DNA from: Chloroflexota bacterium
GTDB lineage: Bacteria; Chloroflexota; Chloroflexia; Thermomicrobiales; UBA6265
Reading direction: 5' to 3'
Length of the DNA: 53,449 nucleotides
NCBI GenBank assembly: GCA_023389575.1
Contig: JAEWEG010000072.1
Location: 1 to 53,449 of the forward strand
A model generated the notes under the pieces. It did not search any database and had not been told where the DNA came from. It was given only the letters and a program-made list of their open reading frames with translations. This document shows, piece by piece, positions 1 through 7,239 of the stretch (position 1 is its first letter; each line of letters opens with the position of its first letter). The position numbers and the translations under genes are program-made.

Positions 1-233
1 CGGAACAGCGGATCGTCCGTCAGCAGCTCAGCGTAGTTCTGGAGCCCGACGAACTCCGGGTCGGAGAGCAGATCCCAACTCGTCAGCGAAATCGCCGCCG
101 AGGCAACCACCGCCAGCGCGGTGAAGATCACGAACCCGATCATGTTCGGCAGCAGGAACAGGTAGCCGGCTATCGTCTCCCGGCGGGCGAGCGCCCCTCG
201 TGCCGCCGCCGGTTTCACGCTCGTTTCGGTCAT
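1..233 (-). CDS. Sugar ABC transporter permease, MalF-type (partial, 3' end outside window)
   Basis: About 77 N-terminal residues of an inner-membrane permease of a carbohydrate ABC importer. The start is the ATG at 233; the frame stays open to the window edge, so the C-terminal part is missing. After a short basic N-terminus (ARGALARRET) comes one long hydrophobic segment (IAGYLFLLPNMIGFVIF and onward), then SLTSWDLLSDPEFVGLQNY. This 'TSWD...FVGLxNY' pattern is typical of the first helix and periplasmic loop of MalF/UgpA-type permeases. The gene lies 81 bp downstream of a sugar-binding-protein gene on the same strand, which supports the call. A strong hairpin sits between the two. The substrate cannot be told from the sequence. 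Confidence 0.88.
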   Translation of the reverse strand, partial: MTETSVKPAAARGALARRETIAGYLFLLPNMIGFVIFTALAVVASAAISLTSWDLLSDPEFVGLQNYAELLTDDPLF

Positions 234-247
234 GGTCCCATCCAGAC

Positions 248-282
248 AACGAGACCACCGGTGGTCGGCCGGTGGTCTCGTT
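248..282 (-). terminator. Intercistronic hairpin between binding protein and permease genes
   Basis: A perfect 14-bp stem (248-261 with 269-282) closes a 7-nt loop. It lies between the binding-protein stop (315) and the permease start (233). No long T-run follows, so it probably acts as a partial terminator or as an RNA-stabilising structure that raises binding-protein levels over permease levels. Confidence 0.7.
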
Positions 283-314
283 TCGATCGCTTCCCAGCGA
301 GGAAGCCCGCAACC

Positions 315-1658
315 CTACGACGCGCCCAGCAGGCTGTTGAACTGGGTGTGCATCTCGGTGATGGCGTCGGCGGCCGACTTTTCCCCGATCAACACCAGGT
401 CGGTCTGGTCGTTGATTACCTTTTCCAGTTCCGGGTAGACCGGAGTCAGCGGCAACGGCTTCGCGAATTCGAGTTCGTCCAGGAAGATCTGGTTGTTCTC
501 CGGTGGCGTGCTCTTAAGGAACAGGTCGGACTCGGCGACCGACTTCCGTGATGGCAGCAACAGGCCAAGCTCGGTCATCCTGGTCTGGCCGTCGGCGCCC
601 ACGATGAACTGGAGGAACTCCCACGCCTCGTCGGGGTGATCCGTCCCGTCGCAGATGCCGAACATCGAGCCGCTCAACGTTTGCGCCCGTTGGGTCTTCA
701 TCGGGTGAGGCATTACATCCCAGCGGAAATCGGACTCGCGGAACAGCGGCACCATCCACCGGCCATTGTTGTAGGCGGCTCCGCGGCCCGCCGCGAACAG
801 TTCGGAATGGCCCTGATCGGCCGTCACCGCCACCGAGGGCGCCGTGCCAAGCTTCGTCACGAAGTCGGTGAAGACCTGGTAGCCCTCCAGGACGGCGGGG
901 TTATCCAGCGTCGACATCGTTGGCTTGTACAGATCGTCGACCGGATCGCCGCCGGCCGACCACGCCCAGATTTGCCAGAAGGTCCAGCGCACATCCTGAA
1001 TGTACCCGTATTGCCGAACCCGGCCGCCCTCTTCCTTCGTCGCCGCCTGGGTCATCTCGATGAACCGGTCCCAGTCCCAGACGTCGTCGGGCGTCGGCTT
1101 CTCGGTGATCCCGGCTTCCTCGAAGATGTCCTGGTTGAAGTACATCGCCCGGATCGCGATCTCCTTCGGCAGACCATACAGGGCCCCCGCGCCGAATGTG
1201 TCGCCATCATACCGGTAGGGCGTAACGATCTGCTCGTAAAAATCTTCCAGATCGAAGGAGTCCTGCTCGATGTAGTCATCGAGCGACAGGAAGATGCCTC
1301 GCTCGGCGAACGACGGCCAGTTGTAAAGGGTGGCGAAGCCGATGTCGGGCGGGGTGCCGGCGGCGATCATCGTCACGAACTTGTCGAGGCTCGCGGCATC
1401 CTGGTCGAGGCTGATCTCGATGTTTTCGTGGCTTGCCACGTACTCGTCGGCAAGGCTTTGGTACACCGCCACCTCTTCGGTGTTGCCTGGTACCGCCCAG
1501 GTCAGCGAGATTTTCTCCTGGCCAAGCACGGCCGGCATGGCGTACCGGCTGGACGGTGCGCCGAGCACGGCGGCGGAACCTCCGATCGCTCCGGCGGTGG
1601 CGATTCCGGCGCTGGAGGTAAGGAAGAACCGGCGGCGACTCATTCCGTTTGCGGACAT
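315..1658 (-). CDS. Sugar ABC transporter substrate-binding protein (family 1), Tat-exported
   Basis: Extracellular solute-binding protein of a carbohydrate ABC importer, 447 residues, a normal family length. A twin-arginine signal is visible at residues 7-12 (SRRRFF), followed by an Ala/Gly-rich hydrophobic stretch, so the folded protein is probably exported by the Tat system. The rest fits the MalE/UgpB fold: an early ISLTWAVPGNTEE strand, a GTPPDIGFATLYNWPSFAERG segment, and the late DEAWEFLQFIVGADGQ region typical of family 1. It is followed by a permease gene on the same strand. No ATP-binding subunit is in view, so a shared MsmK-type ATPase elsewhere is likely. The sugar is unknown. Confidence 0.92.
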   Translation of the reverse strand: MSANGMSRRRFFLTSSAGIATAGAIGGSAAVLGAPSSRYAMPAVLGQEKISLTWAVPGNTEEVAVYQSLADEYVASHENIEISLDQDAASLDKFVTMIAAGTPPDIGFATLYNWPSFAERGIFLSLDDYIEQDSFDLEDFYEQIVTPYRYDGDTFGAGALYGLPKEIAIRAMYFNQDIFEEAGITEKPTPDDVWDWDRFIEMTQAATKEEGGRVRQYGYIQDVRWTFWQIWAWSAGGDPVDDLYKPTMSTLDNPAVLEGYQVFTDFVTKLGTAPSVAVTADQGHSELFAAGRGAAYNNGRWMVPLFRESDFRWDVMPHPMKTQRAQTLSGSMFGICDGTDHPDEAWEFLQFIVGADGQTRMTELGLLLPSRKSVAESDLFLKSTPPENNQIFLDELEFAKPLPLTPVYPELEKVINDQTDLVLIGEKSAADAITEMHTQFNSLLGAS

Positions 1659-1770
1659 CTGGCGTTCTCCTCTTCGTGATGCGAAGGAAATGCTCAGCGT
1701 GTGGCTTTACCGGCTATGAGGGCGTGCGAGCCCTATTTTATGGAGACTTCCCCATCCTAGGGGACGATAG

Positions 1771-1810
1771 GGCAAAAGACAACCGGCCACGATGGTGGCC
1801 GGTTGTCAAA
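1771..1810. terminator. Rho-independent terminator-like hairpin
   Basis: A perfect 12-bp stem (1779-1790 with 1795-1806) with a 4-nt loop, flanked by CAAAAG on both sides. It lies downstream of the VOC gene (minus strand) and upstream of the sugar-binding protein gene. Read on the minus strand it is followed by CTTTTG, a short U-tract, so it most likely ends the VOC transcript. Confidence 0.65.
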
Positions 1811-1874
1811 AGATGCCGTATTGAATTTTGCGCCGTTCGGCGCCCGCCGGGCACCCAGCCCGTTCGCCGTGACC

Positions 1875-2276
1875 TCAGTCGATCGCATGCTGGGCGCGAG
1901 CGGCCTCGGTGTGGATCGCCGGGGCCATCGGCCGCAGTCGGTGACCATCGGGATCGAGGGCGACGAACGTGTAGCCGAAGTCCATCTCGGTGGGCTCCTG
2001 CGCGATGGGATAGCCGCGCTCTCGCCAAGTCGCCGCCAGCGCGTCGAGTTCCTCGCGCGAGCCGATCGGCAGGCAGTACTCGGCGCCACCCACCACATCG
2101 GTGGTCGCCGGTTTCACCGCGTCCCGTTGCCAAAGACCCCATGCCCGCCCCGGCGAGAGCACGAACATGCTGAACCCGGGCTGCTGCTCCACCGGTTCGG
2201 CTCCAAACACCTCGCGGTAAAACGCAACACTGCGCTCGACATCGGCCACATAGAGGATCGTATAGGTCGGTTCCAT
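1875..2276 (-). CDS. VOC superfamily (glyoxalase/bleomycin-resistance-like) protein
   Basis: Small 133-residue single-domain protein of the vicinal oxygen chelate superfamily. The first half has the pattern TYTILYVADVERSVAFYREV and the second half FGYTFVALDPDGHRLRPM, the usual paired beta-alpha-beta-beta-beta modules. The ATG at 2276 is chosen because CAGGAG lies just upstream; a longer frame exists upstream but would run into the neighbouring regulator gene. The upstream gene on the same strand encodes a WYL-type regulator, so this may be its target or partner. The substrate is not predictable; members include dioxygenases, lyases and drug-binding proteins. Confidence 0.85.
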   Translation of the reverse strand: MEPTYTILYVADVERSVAFYREVFGAEPVEQQPGFSMFVLSPGRAWGLWQRDAVKPATTDVVGGAEYCLPIGSREELDALAATWRERGYPIAQEPTEMDFGYTFVALDPDGHRLRPMAPAIHTEAARAQHAID

Positions 2277-2418
2277 GAAACACTCCTGAACTGATCGCCT
2301 TCGCGACGGGTCGATTCCCATCGCGTCAATGCCAGTTTCAGGGGCGGTTGTGACAGCTTCTGGCAGGATCTCAAGGCCAATTTCCGCGGATTGTGGACGC
2401 ACGAGGAACCATGTCGCG

Positions 2419-3144
2419 TCAGGACCGCCGCTCGCGGTATTCCGGGGCAGGAATGCCGTTGGCCTTTCGCCAGCCTGGCAGCAGCTCATCGCGGCCACGA
2501 GGGTAGCGTTCGGTGGTCAGCGCCAGGCTGGTGATCCGGTCGATCCGGAAGTTGCGGAAGTCCTCCCGCAGTTCGCACCACCCGGAAACCACCTGCACCT
2601 GGTCGAAGAACGCGATGGCGATCGGCCAGACGACCCGCTCGGTGTCATGGCCCGATGCATTGCGGTAGCCGATCCGGATCTTGAGTTCGCCGCGTACCGC
2701 CTCACGCAGCCGGGGGAGCAAGGGAGGGCCATCAGGCGGCGACAGATCATCCCGCCTGGGACCGGCGGGCGCGAACAGCGTGGTCTGGTCCAGTTGCTCC
2801 CGCAGGTCGCCCGGCAGCACCGCCCCGATCCGGGCGAGCGCGCTTTGACCAGCGCGGGACAGGGCGGGGTCCGGCCGCGACGCCACCCAGCGGACGCCCA
2901 GCACCAGCGCCTCGATCTCTTCCTCGGTGAACATCAGCGGCGGCAGCATGAATCCCGGCTTGAGCGCGTACCCACGACCCGGCGTACCGTCGATCTCCGC
3001 CCCCTGCCGCCGCAACGTCGCGATGTCGCGGTACAGCGTGCGCTGACTTACGCCGAGTTCTTCCGCCAGCCGCTCTCCTGATACCGGGAACCGGTGACGG
3101 CGAAGGACCTGCATTAACTGGAGCAATCGTTCGGAGCGTGACAT
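2419..3144 (-). CDS. HTH/WYL-domain transcriptional regulator (YafY type)
   Basis: DNA-binding regulator of 241 residues. Residues 1-60 form an HTH_11-type helix-turn-helix (LLQLMQVLRRHRFPVSGERL, then LGVSQRTLYRDIATLRRQG), with the characteristic RTLYRDI recognition helix. Around residues 145-215 lies a WYL-like ligand-binding domain (IRIGYRNASGHDTERVVWPI, then VSGWCELREDFRNFRIDRI). This is the usual YafY architecture and length. The gene lies 142 bp upstream of a VOC gene in the same direction and may be co-transcribed with it. The effector is unknown; related WYL domains sense small ligands or nucleic-acid breakdown products. Confidence 0.9.
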   Translation of the reverse strand: MSRSERLLQLMQVLRRHRFPVSGERLAEELGVSQRTLYRDIATLRRQGAEIDGTPGRGYALKPGFMLPPLMFTEEEIEALVLGVRWVASRPDPALSRAGQSALARIGAVLPGDLREQLDQTTLFAPAGPRRDDLSPPDGPPLLPRLREAVRGELKIRIGYRNASGHDTERVVWPIAIAFFDQVQVVSGWCELREDFRNFRIDRITSLALTTERYPRGRDELLPGWRKANGIPAPEYRERRS

Positions 3145-3190
3145 GGCTCAGGGATGCATCATGGAGGTCGGTCTTGGGTTGCACGACGAA

Positions 3191-3240
3191 TGGGGCAGGA
3201 CCCACAGACCCGCTGGCGCGGGCCGTAGGCCCGTAGATTC
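3191..3240. repeat. Dispersed intergenic repeat, copy A
   Basis: The core ACAGACCCGCTGGCGCGGGC followed by CGTAGGCCC (from about 3204) matches, with two C/T changes, the segment starting at about 29892. In this copy the flanking palindromic arms are partly degraded. It lies between the WYL regulator and the TIM-barrel gene. Confidence 0.6.
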
Positions 3241-3366
3241 TGGCCATCTTTTGGCGCAAACCACCTCGTGTCGAGGAAGCATGGTGGCGGGCACCGCTGA
3301 CGTCACATACCTCACGTGATCAAGCGGGCGCGATATCACTTCGTCCATGACCGGGCCCCCGTCCAG

Positions 3367-4530
3367 CTACCGGTTAAGCGATTCGCCCAGTGCCCGGAAG
3401 GTCCGCTCCGGCATGAGCCCGTAATTGTAGACATCCACCCCGGTCACGCCGGCGTCCTTCCAGGCGGACACCAGCGGTTGGATCTCGGCCGGATCGGTCA
3501 CCTCCGGCTGGATCGCCCGGATCATGCCCCACTTCGCCATATCGAGCGACTCCAACGCCGCCATCCTGGGCGAGACGTCGTCGGGCGTCGCCGCGTATCC
3601 CGCCAGCACCGAGTCGCCGGTCGACATGAGCGGGGTATCGATCTCGCCGCCTTCCCCGGCGGCCATCGCCGCGAAATGGCGGATTTCCGTGGCCGCGCTT
3701 CGCTCCCGGATCACCCCGGCGATCTCTGCGCTCAGCGACACCACCTGGTCGTGCTGCCAGGCGCGGTAGGCCGCGAGTTCCGGATCCTCCAGAACCGCTT
3801 TGGCTTCCGCAGATGGCGCGCCATCGACCTCGACCGCCTTGCCCTCGTTCCAGCAGGCGTCGACCAAGCCGGCGATTCGCCCACGAAGGCCCTCGACATC
3901 GATTCCGGCGGCGGTCGCTCCCTCCACCTCGGCTGGGTTGAATGACACGCCAAGCAATTCGGCCTGCACGGAATCCACCACCACCCCGTACATGATGTGG
4001 TGATGGTCGTGGTGGAATCCCATGTACCCGGGAGATTCGAGTTCGATGGCCGGCACCTCGTGCCGGGAGACTAGGTCCCCGACCATCGCCAGCATGTACG
4101 CCCGCACATCGGGGTGGGCTGGCGAGAGGGAATGGAACAGCGGATCGCCAAAGGCGGTGTGGGCCGTCACGTCCGGATACTGCTCGCCGATCCAGCTGTT
4201 GTGAAGGCACACCACCCACGCCACGTACTCCAGCCCGTGGGTTTTGGCCACGTCCAGCAACCTGGTGACGGGGCTGTGGTCCGCCGTCACCAGCGAATTC
4301 ACCCGTGGCTGGATCCTCCCGTACGCGGTGAGGTCGGGCTGGAAGTACAGCGAGCCGTCTTCCGCCACATACAACTTCCTGCTCGGGTTGTGCGGCAGGA
4401 TGAACTTGCCAGCGTGATACGACGTCGCCAGGTTGATCGCCGTGAAGCCCGCCTCGGCGATCCGTCCCGCGGCGCGGTCGTAGCCCTCCGCTTCCAGGTC
4501 CCACGCGTAGGTATACAGTCCAGCCTTCAT
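3367..4530 (-). CDS. Uncharacterised TIM-barrel-like protein (putative sugar metabolism)
   Basis: A protein of 387 residues not assigned to a named family. The ATG at 4530 is chosen for the AAGGGG upstream and the clean start MKAGLYTYAWDLEAEGYDRA. The opening (GLYTYAW, then AAGRIAEAGFTAINLATSYH) is typical of the first beta-alpha units of TIM-barrel enzymes. Later there is a His-rich segment GFHHDHHHIMYG and, near the end, AGVTGVDVYNYG. It resembles bacterial glycoside-hydrolase-like or sugar-isomerase-like barrels, but no catalytic set is recognised. It follows an SDR gene by 47 bp on the same strand, suggesting a two-gene catabolic operon, possibly for the sugar handled by the nearby ABC transporter (inference). 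Confidence 0.6.
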   Translation of the reverse strand: MKAGLYTYAWDLEAEGYDRAAGRIAEAGFTAINLATSYHAGKFILPHNPSRKLYVAEDGSLYFQPDLTAYGRIQPRVNSLVTADHSPVTRLLDVAKTHGLEYVAWVVCLHNSWIGEQYPDVTAHTAFGDPLFHSLSPAHPDVRAYMLAMVGDLVSRHEVPAIELESPGYMGFHHDHHHIMYGVVVDSVQAELLGVSFNPAEVEGATAAGIDVEGLRGRIAGLVDACWNEGKAVEVDGAPSAEAKAVLEDPELAAYRAWQHDQVVSLSAEIAGVIRERSAATEIRHFAAMAAGEGGEIDTPLMSTGDSVLAGYAATPDDVSPRMAALESLDMAKWGMIRAIQPEVTDPAEIQPLVSAWKDAGVTGVDVYNYGLMPERTFRALGESLNR

Positions 4531-4577
4531 CTGAGTCCGTTCCCCTTGTTGCTTCGAGCCGGGCGCGGAGGACGCGC

Positions 4578-5492
4578 CTACTCCTTCAGCGATGAAATGT
4601 GCGCGCCATCCACCAGCAGTGTCTGGCCCGTGGTCCACTCGGTTTCCGGAAGGCAGAAGAACACCACCGCCGAGGCGATATCCTCCGCCCGGCCATACCG
4701 ACCGGTCGGGATGATCTGCTTGATCCGCTCGCGGCTTTCCGGGCTCACTTCATGTTCCGTCCCGGGCTTGTCCGGCACGGCCCCCGGCGCCACGCAGTTC
4801 ACCGTGATCCCGTGGTGCCCAAGCTCGAACGACATGTTCCTCGTCATCGTTTGCACGCCGGATTTCGCGATGTTGTAGACCATCTTGTCGCGGTGGCCCT
4901 TGAACACGCCGATCGTGCTGATGTTGACGATCCGCCCCCGGACGCCATGGTCGATCCACGACCGCGCCGCATGCTGGCAAATGATGAACGGCGACCGCAC
5001 GTTGACGTTCACCTCGTAGTCCCAGTCAGCGTCGGACACCTCCCAGAAGTTCTGGGCGATGCTCATGCCGGCGTTGTTGACCACGATATCGAGCGTTTCC
5101 ACCGTCTCCAGCGCCGCCTTCGCCAGCGCGTGGGCATCCTCGATCCTGGAGAGATCGGCCGGAATGCCCCAGGACTCCACGCCAATCGCCCGCATCGCCT
5201 CGACCGATGCGTCCACGTCCGCCTGGTCCCGCCCGGAAACGATGATGTTCGCCCCCTCGCGCGCGAGCCACTCGGCGATGGTTCGGCCCAACCCACGCGT
5301 GCTACCGGTCACCAGCGCGTTTTTCCCCGCCAGCCGACCGTATCCCTTGCCCCAATCCGCCGGAACGCGTGCCCCCGCGGCGCCTTTGCTCTCGCTCAAC
5401 CCAGTGTCCTCCGGAAACAGAAACTCAATGCGGTCCAGATGCTTCTTCGCCGCCAGCTCATGGCATGGGCGGGCAGCGACACACAGCTTCAT
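4578..5492 (-). CDS. SDR-family NAD(P)-dependent oxidoreductase with N-terminal extension
   Basis: Classical short-chain dehydrogenase/reductase of 304 residues. The cofactor motif TGSTRGLG is at 62-69, NNAG at 139-142, and the catalytic residues are Ser192 (NIST), Tyr206 and Lys210 (YNIAK). The C-terminus has the usual VNCVAPGAV and TGQTLLVDGA. About 50 residues precede the Rossmann fold, beginning MKLCVAARPCHELAAKKHL; a strong GGAGGGGG ribosome-binding site directly upstream of the ATG at 5492 supports this long form. It sits upstream of the TIM-barrel gene in the same direction and may act in the same sugar or alcohol pathway. Confidence 0.9.
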   Translation of the reverse strand: MKLCVAARPCHELAAKKHLDRIEFLFPEDTGLSESKGAAGARVPADWGKGYGRLAGKNALVTGSTRGLGRTIAEWLAREGANIIVSGRDQADVDASVEAMRAIGVESWGIPADLSRIEDAHALAKAALETVETLDIVVNNAGMSIAQNFWEVSDADWDYEVNVNVRSPFIICQHAARSWIDHGVRGRIVNISTIGVFKGHRDKMVYNIAKSGVQTMTRNMSFELGHHGITVNCVAPGAVPDKPGTEHEVSPESRERIKQIIPTGRYGRAEDIASAVVFFCLPETEWTTGQTLLVDGAHISSLKE

Positions 5493-5558
5493 AACCCCCT
5501 CCGGATTTCCGCAAGGGGCCAGCGCAGTGTGCCCTATTCACCTGCATCCGGAAAGGGA

Positions 5559-5601
5559 CCGGCCCGGCATCGCGAAACAACTTTCGCCATTGCCGGGCCG
5601 G
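5559..5601. terminator. Strong terminator-like hairpin after the histidine kinase
   Basis: An 11-bp perfect GC stem (5559-5569 with 5591-5601) encloses a second 6-bp stem (572-577 with 582-587 of the same kilobase) and a CAAC loop. It lies just downstream of the kinase stop on the minus strand, followed there by TCCCTTT. It separates the kinase from the SDR operon. Confidence 0.65.
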
Positions 5602-5643
5602 AACGGACTGCACACCTTTAATGGAGACCGCCAACTCAGGCCA

Positions 5644-7083
5644 TCAACCGCGTGATTCCAGGCTCGCCGAGGTGGGAATCGACACGCGGAACACCGTCCT
5701 GCCCGGCTCGGACTCAACCTCGATCCGTCCGCCGTGCTCCTCGGTCACGATCCGCCAGGCAATGTCGAGTCCCAGACCGGTTCCCTCGCCCTGTGGCTTG
5801 GTGGTGTAGAAGGGATCGAAAATCCGCGAGACCTGGTCCGGAGGGATGCCTAGCCCATCGTCCTCGATCTCGACCACGGCACGGTCACCCTCCATCCGCG
5901 TCCGGAGCGTCACCGTGCCCGAGTCGCCGGTCGCGTCCGCCGCGTTATCCAGCATGTTCGTCCACACCTGGTTGAGTCCGCTGCCGAATGTGCGCACCAG
6001 GGGAATGGCCCGGTCGTAGTCGCGATTCACGGACATCGTCTTCAACCGGTAGGCCAGGATCGTCAGCGTGCTCTCCAGCCCCTCGTGAATGTCCACGTCC
6101 TGCACAAGCGCCTGGTCCCGGAACGAGTAGGACTTCACCGCGCCGACGAGTTCGGATATCCGGCTGGTGCTCTGGGAGATGACGTCGGACATGTCCTGGA
6201 GCGCCAGCGATTCCCCGACCCAGGTCACGGCCGGGGAAATCGACTGTTCGTCCGGCAGCGATTGGGCCAGCGCCTCCAGATTGTCGGTCGTGACTCGCCC
6301 CTGAACCAGGGATTGCGTGTGGTTCCACGCCTCCCGCACGCCATGGTCCTCAAGCCAGTCCTGGAGTTCGCTTTCCAGATAGCTCGTTTCCAGCGCCGAG
6401 CGATCCGCCGGCGGGGGTGGATTGTCGGCGCACTGCGTCACCAACCGCTCCAGCTGCTCGAACCCCTCAAGGGTGATCCCAGCCGCGAGCAACTGGCGCA
6501 TGGCGGCATCCCGCTTCGCCACGCTCGCGCCCATCCTGCTGGCCGAGCGCTGCGCCGCCGCCGCCGGGTTGTTCAACTCATGCGACAGCCCGGCCGAAAG
6601 CTTGCCCAGCGCCGCCATCTTTTCCAGGAAGCGCGCCTGCTTTTCGAGTTCGAGTTGGGCGTTGCGGGCCTGGAGTTCCTCCGACCGCAGCCGCTCGGAG
6701 ATGTCGTGAAAGAAGGCGTGGGTCGCCACCAGTTCGTCGCCCACGAACCGCGAGTGGGCGCTGCCCTCGACCGGGATCGGCTCGCCGGCCTTGTTCATGA
6801 ACGTCGTCCGGATGTTCTTCAGTGGGGTGCCGCCCATCACCGTCATGAAATGAACCTGGCACTCGCCAACCGATTCCGGATGGATCACGTCCCAGATCAC
6901 CAGGTTCTCGAGTTCCTCTTGGGTATAGCCGAGGGTGTCGTGCCACGCCTGGTTCACGAACTCGAAGGACCCATCGGGCCGGACGCTCTGGATCAGGTCC
7001 GACGCGCTCTCGAACAGCGCGCGGTAGCGCTCTTCGCTTTCCCGCAGGAGCGATTCGGATGATTTGGTCGCGCTATCGGTCAT
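5644..7083 (-). CDS. PAS-domain sensor histidine kinase
   Basis: Soluble sensor kinase of 479 residues. A PAS domain covers about 15-130 (YRALFESASDLIQSVRPDGS to FFHDISERLR). The dimerisation/phosphoacceptor helix carries His168 in GLSHELNNPAAAAQRSASRM. The catalytic ATPase domain follows: N-box VWTNMLDNAADATGD, G1 DDGLGIPPDQ, F-box IFDPFYTTKP and G2 GTGLGLDIA. No membrane segments are seen, so it senses a cytoplasmic signal. A helical insert of about 170 residues lies between the H-box and the ATPase core. The gene is divergent, across 156 bp, from a response-regulator/flavoprotein fusion that is the likely phosphotransfer partner. Confidence 0.9.
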   Translation of the reverse strand: MTDSATKSSESLLRESEERYRALFESASDLIQSVRPDGSFEFVNQAWHDTLGYTQEELENLVIWDVIHPESVGECQVHFMTVMGGTPLKNIRTTFMNKAGEPIPVEGSAHSRFVGDELVATHAFFHDISERLRSEELQARNAQLELEKQARFLEKMAALGKLSAGLSHELNNPAAAAQRSASRMGASVAKRDAAMRQLLAAGITLEGFEQLERLVTQCADNPPPPADRSALETSYLESELQDWLEDHGVREAWNHTQSLVQGRVTTDNLEALAQSLPDEQSISPAVTWVGESLALQDMSDVISQSTSRISELVGAVKSYSFRDQALVQDVDIHEGLESTLTILAYRLKTMSVNRDYDRAIPLVRTFGSGLNQVWTNMLDNAADATGDSGTVTLRTRMEGDRAVVEIEDDGLGIPPDQVSRIFDPFYTTKPQGEGTGLGLDIAWRIVTEEHGGRIEVESEPGRTVFRVSIPTSASLESRG

Positions 7084-7239
7084 GTGGTTGTTTCCCTATG
7101 CCACCCTCGTGGGATATCCTGTCGATGGGACCACTGTGGGAAAAGCACGCGACCACCGGATATTCATGCCTGGATCTCGCCAGTTTTCGCGCAGTTGGCC
7201 CCTGTCTCCCAGTGTACGCCCGAGCCGCAGGAAGTCCAT

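Noticed and set aside
636..1679. Long plus-strand open frame opposite the first sugar-binding protein gene
   Set aside because: It mirrors a well-supported gene; composition (Arg/His/Gly-rich, no motifs) is typical of antisense frames in high-GC DNA.
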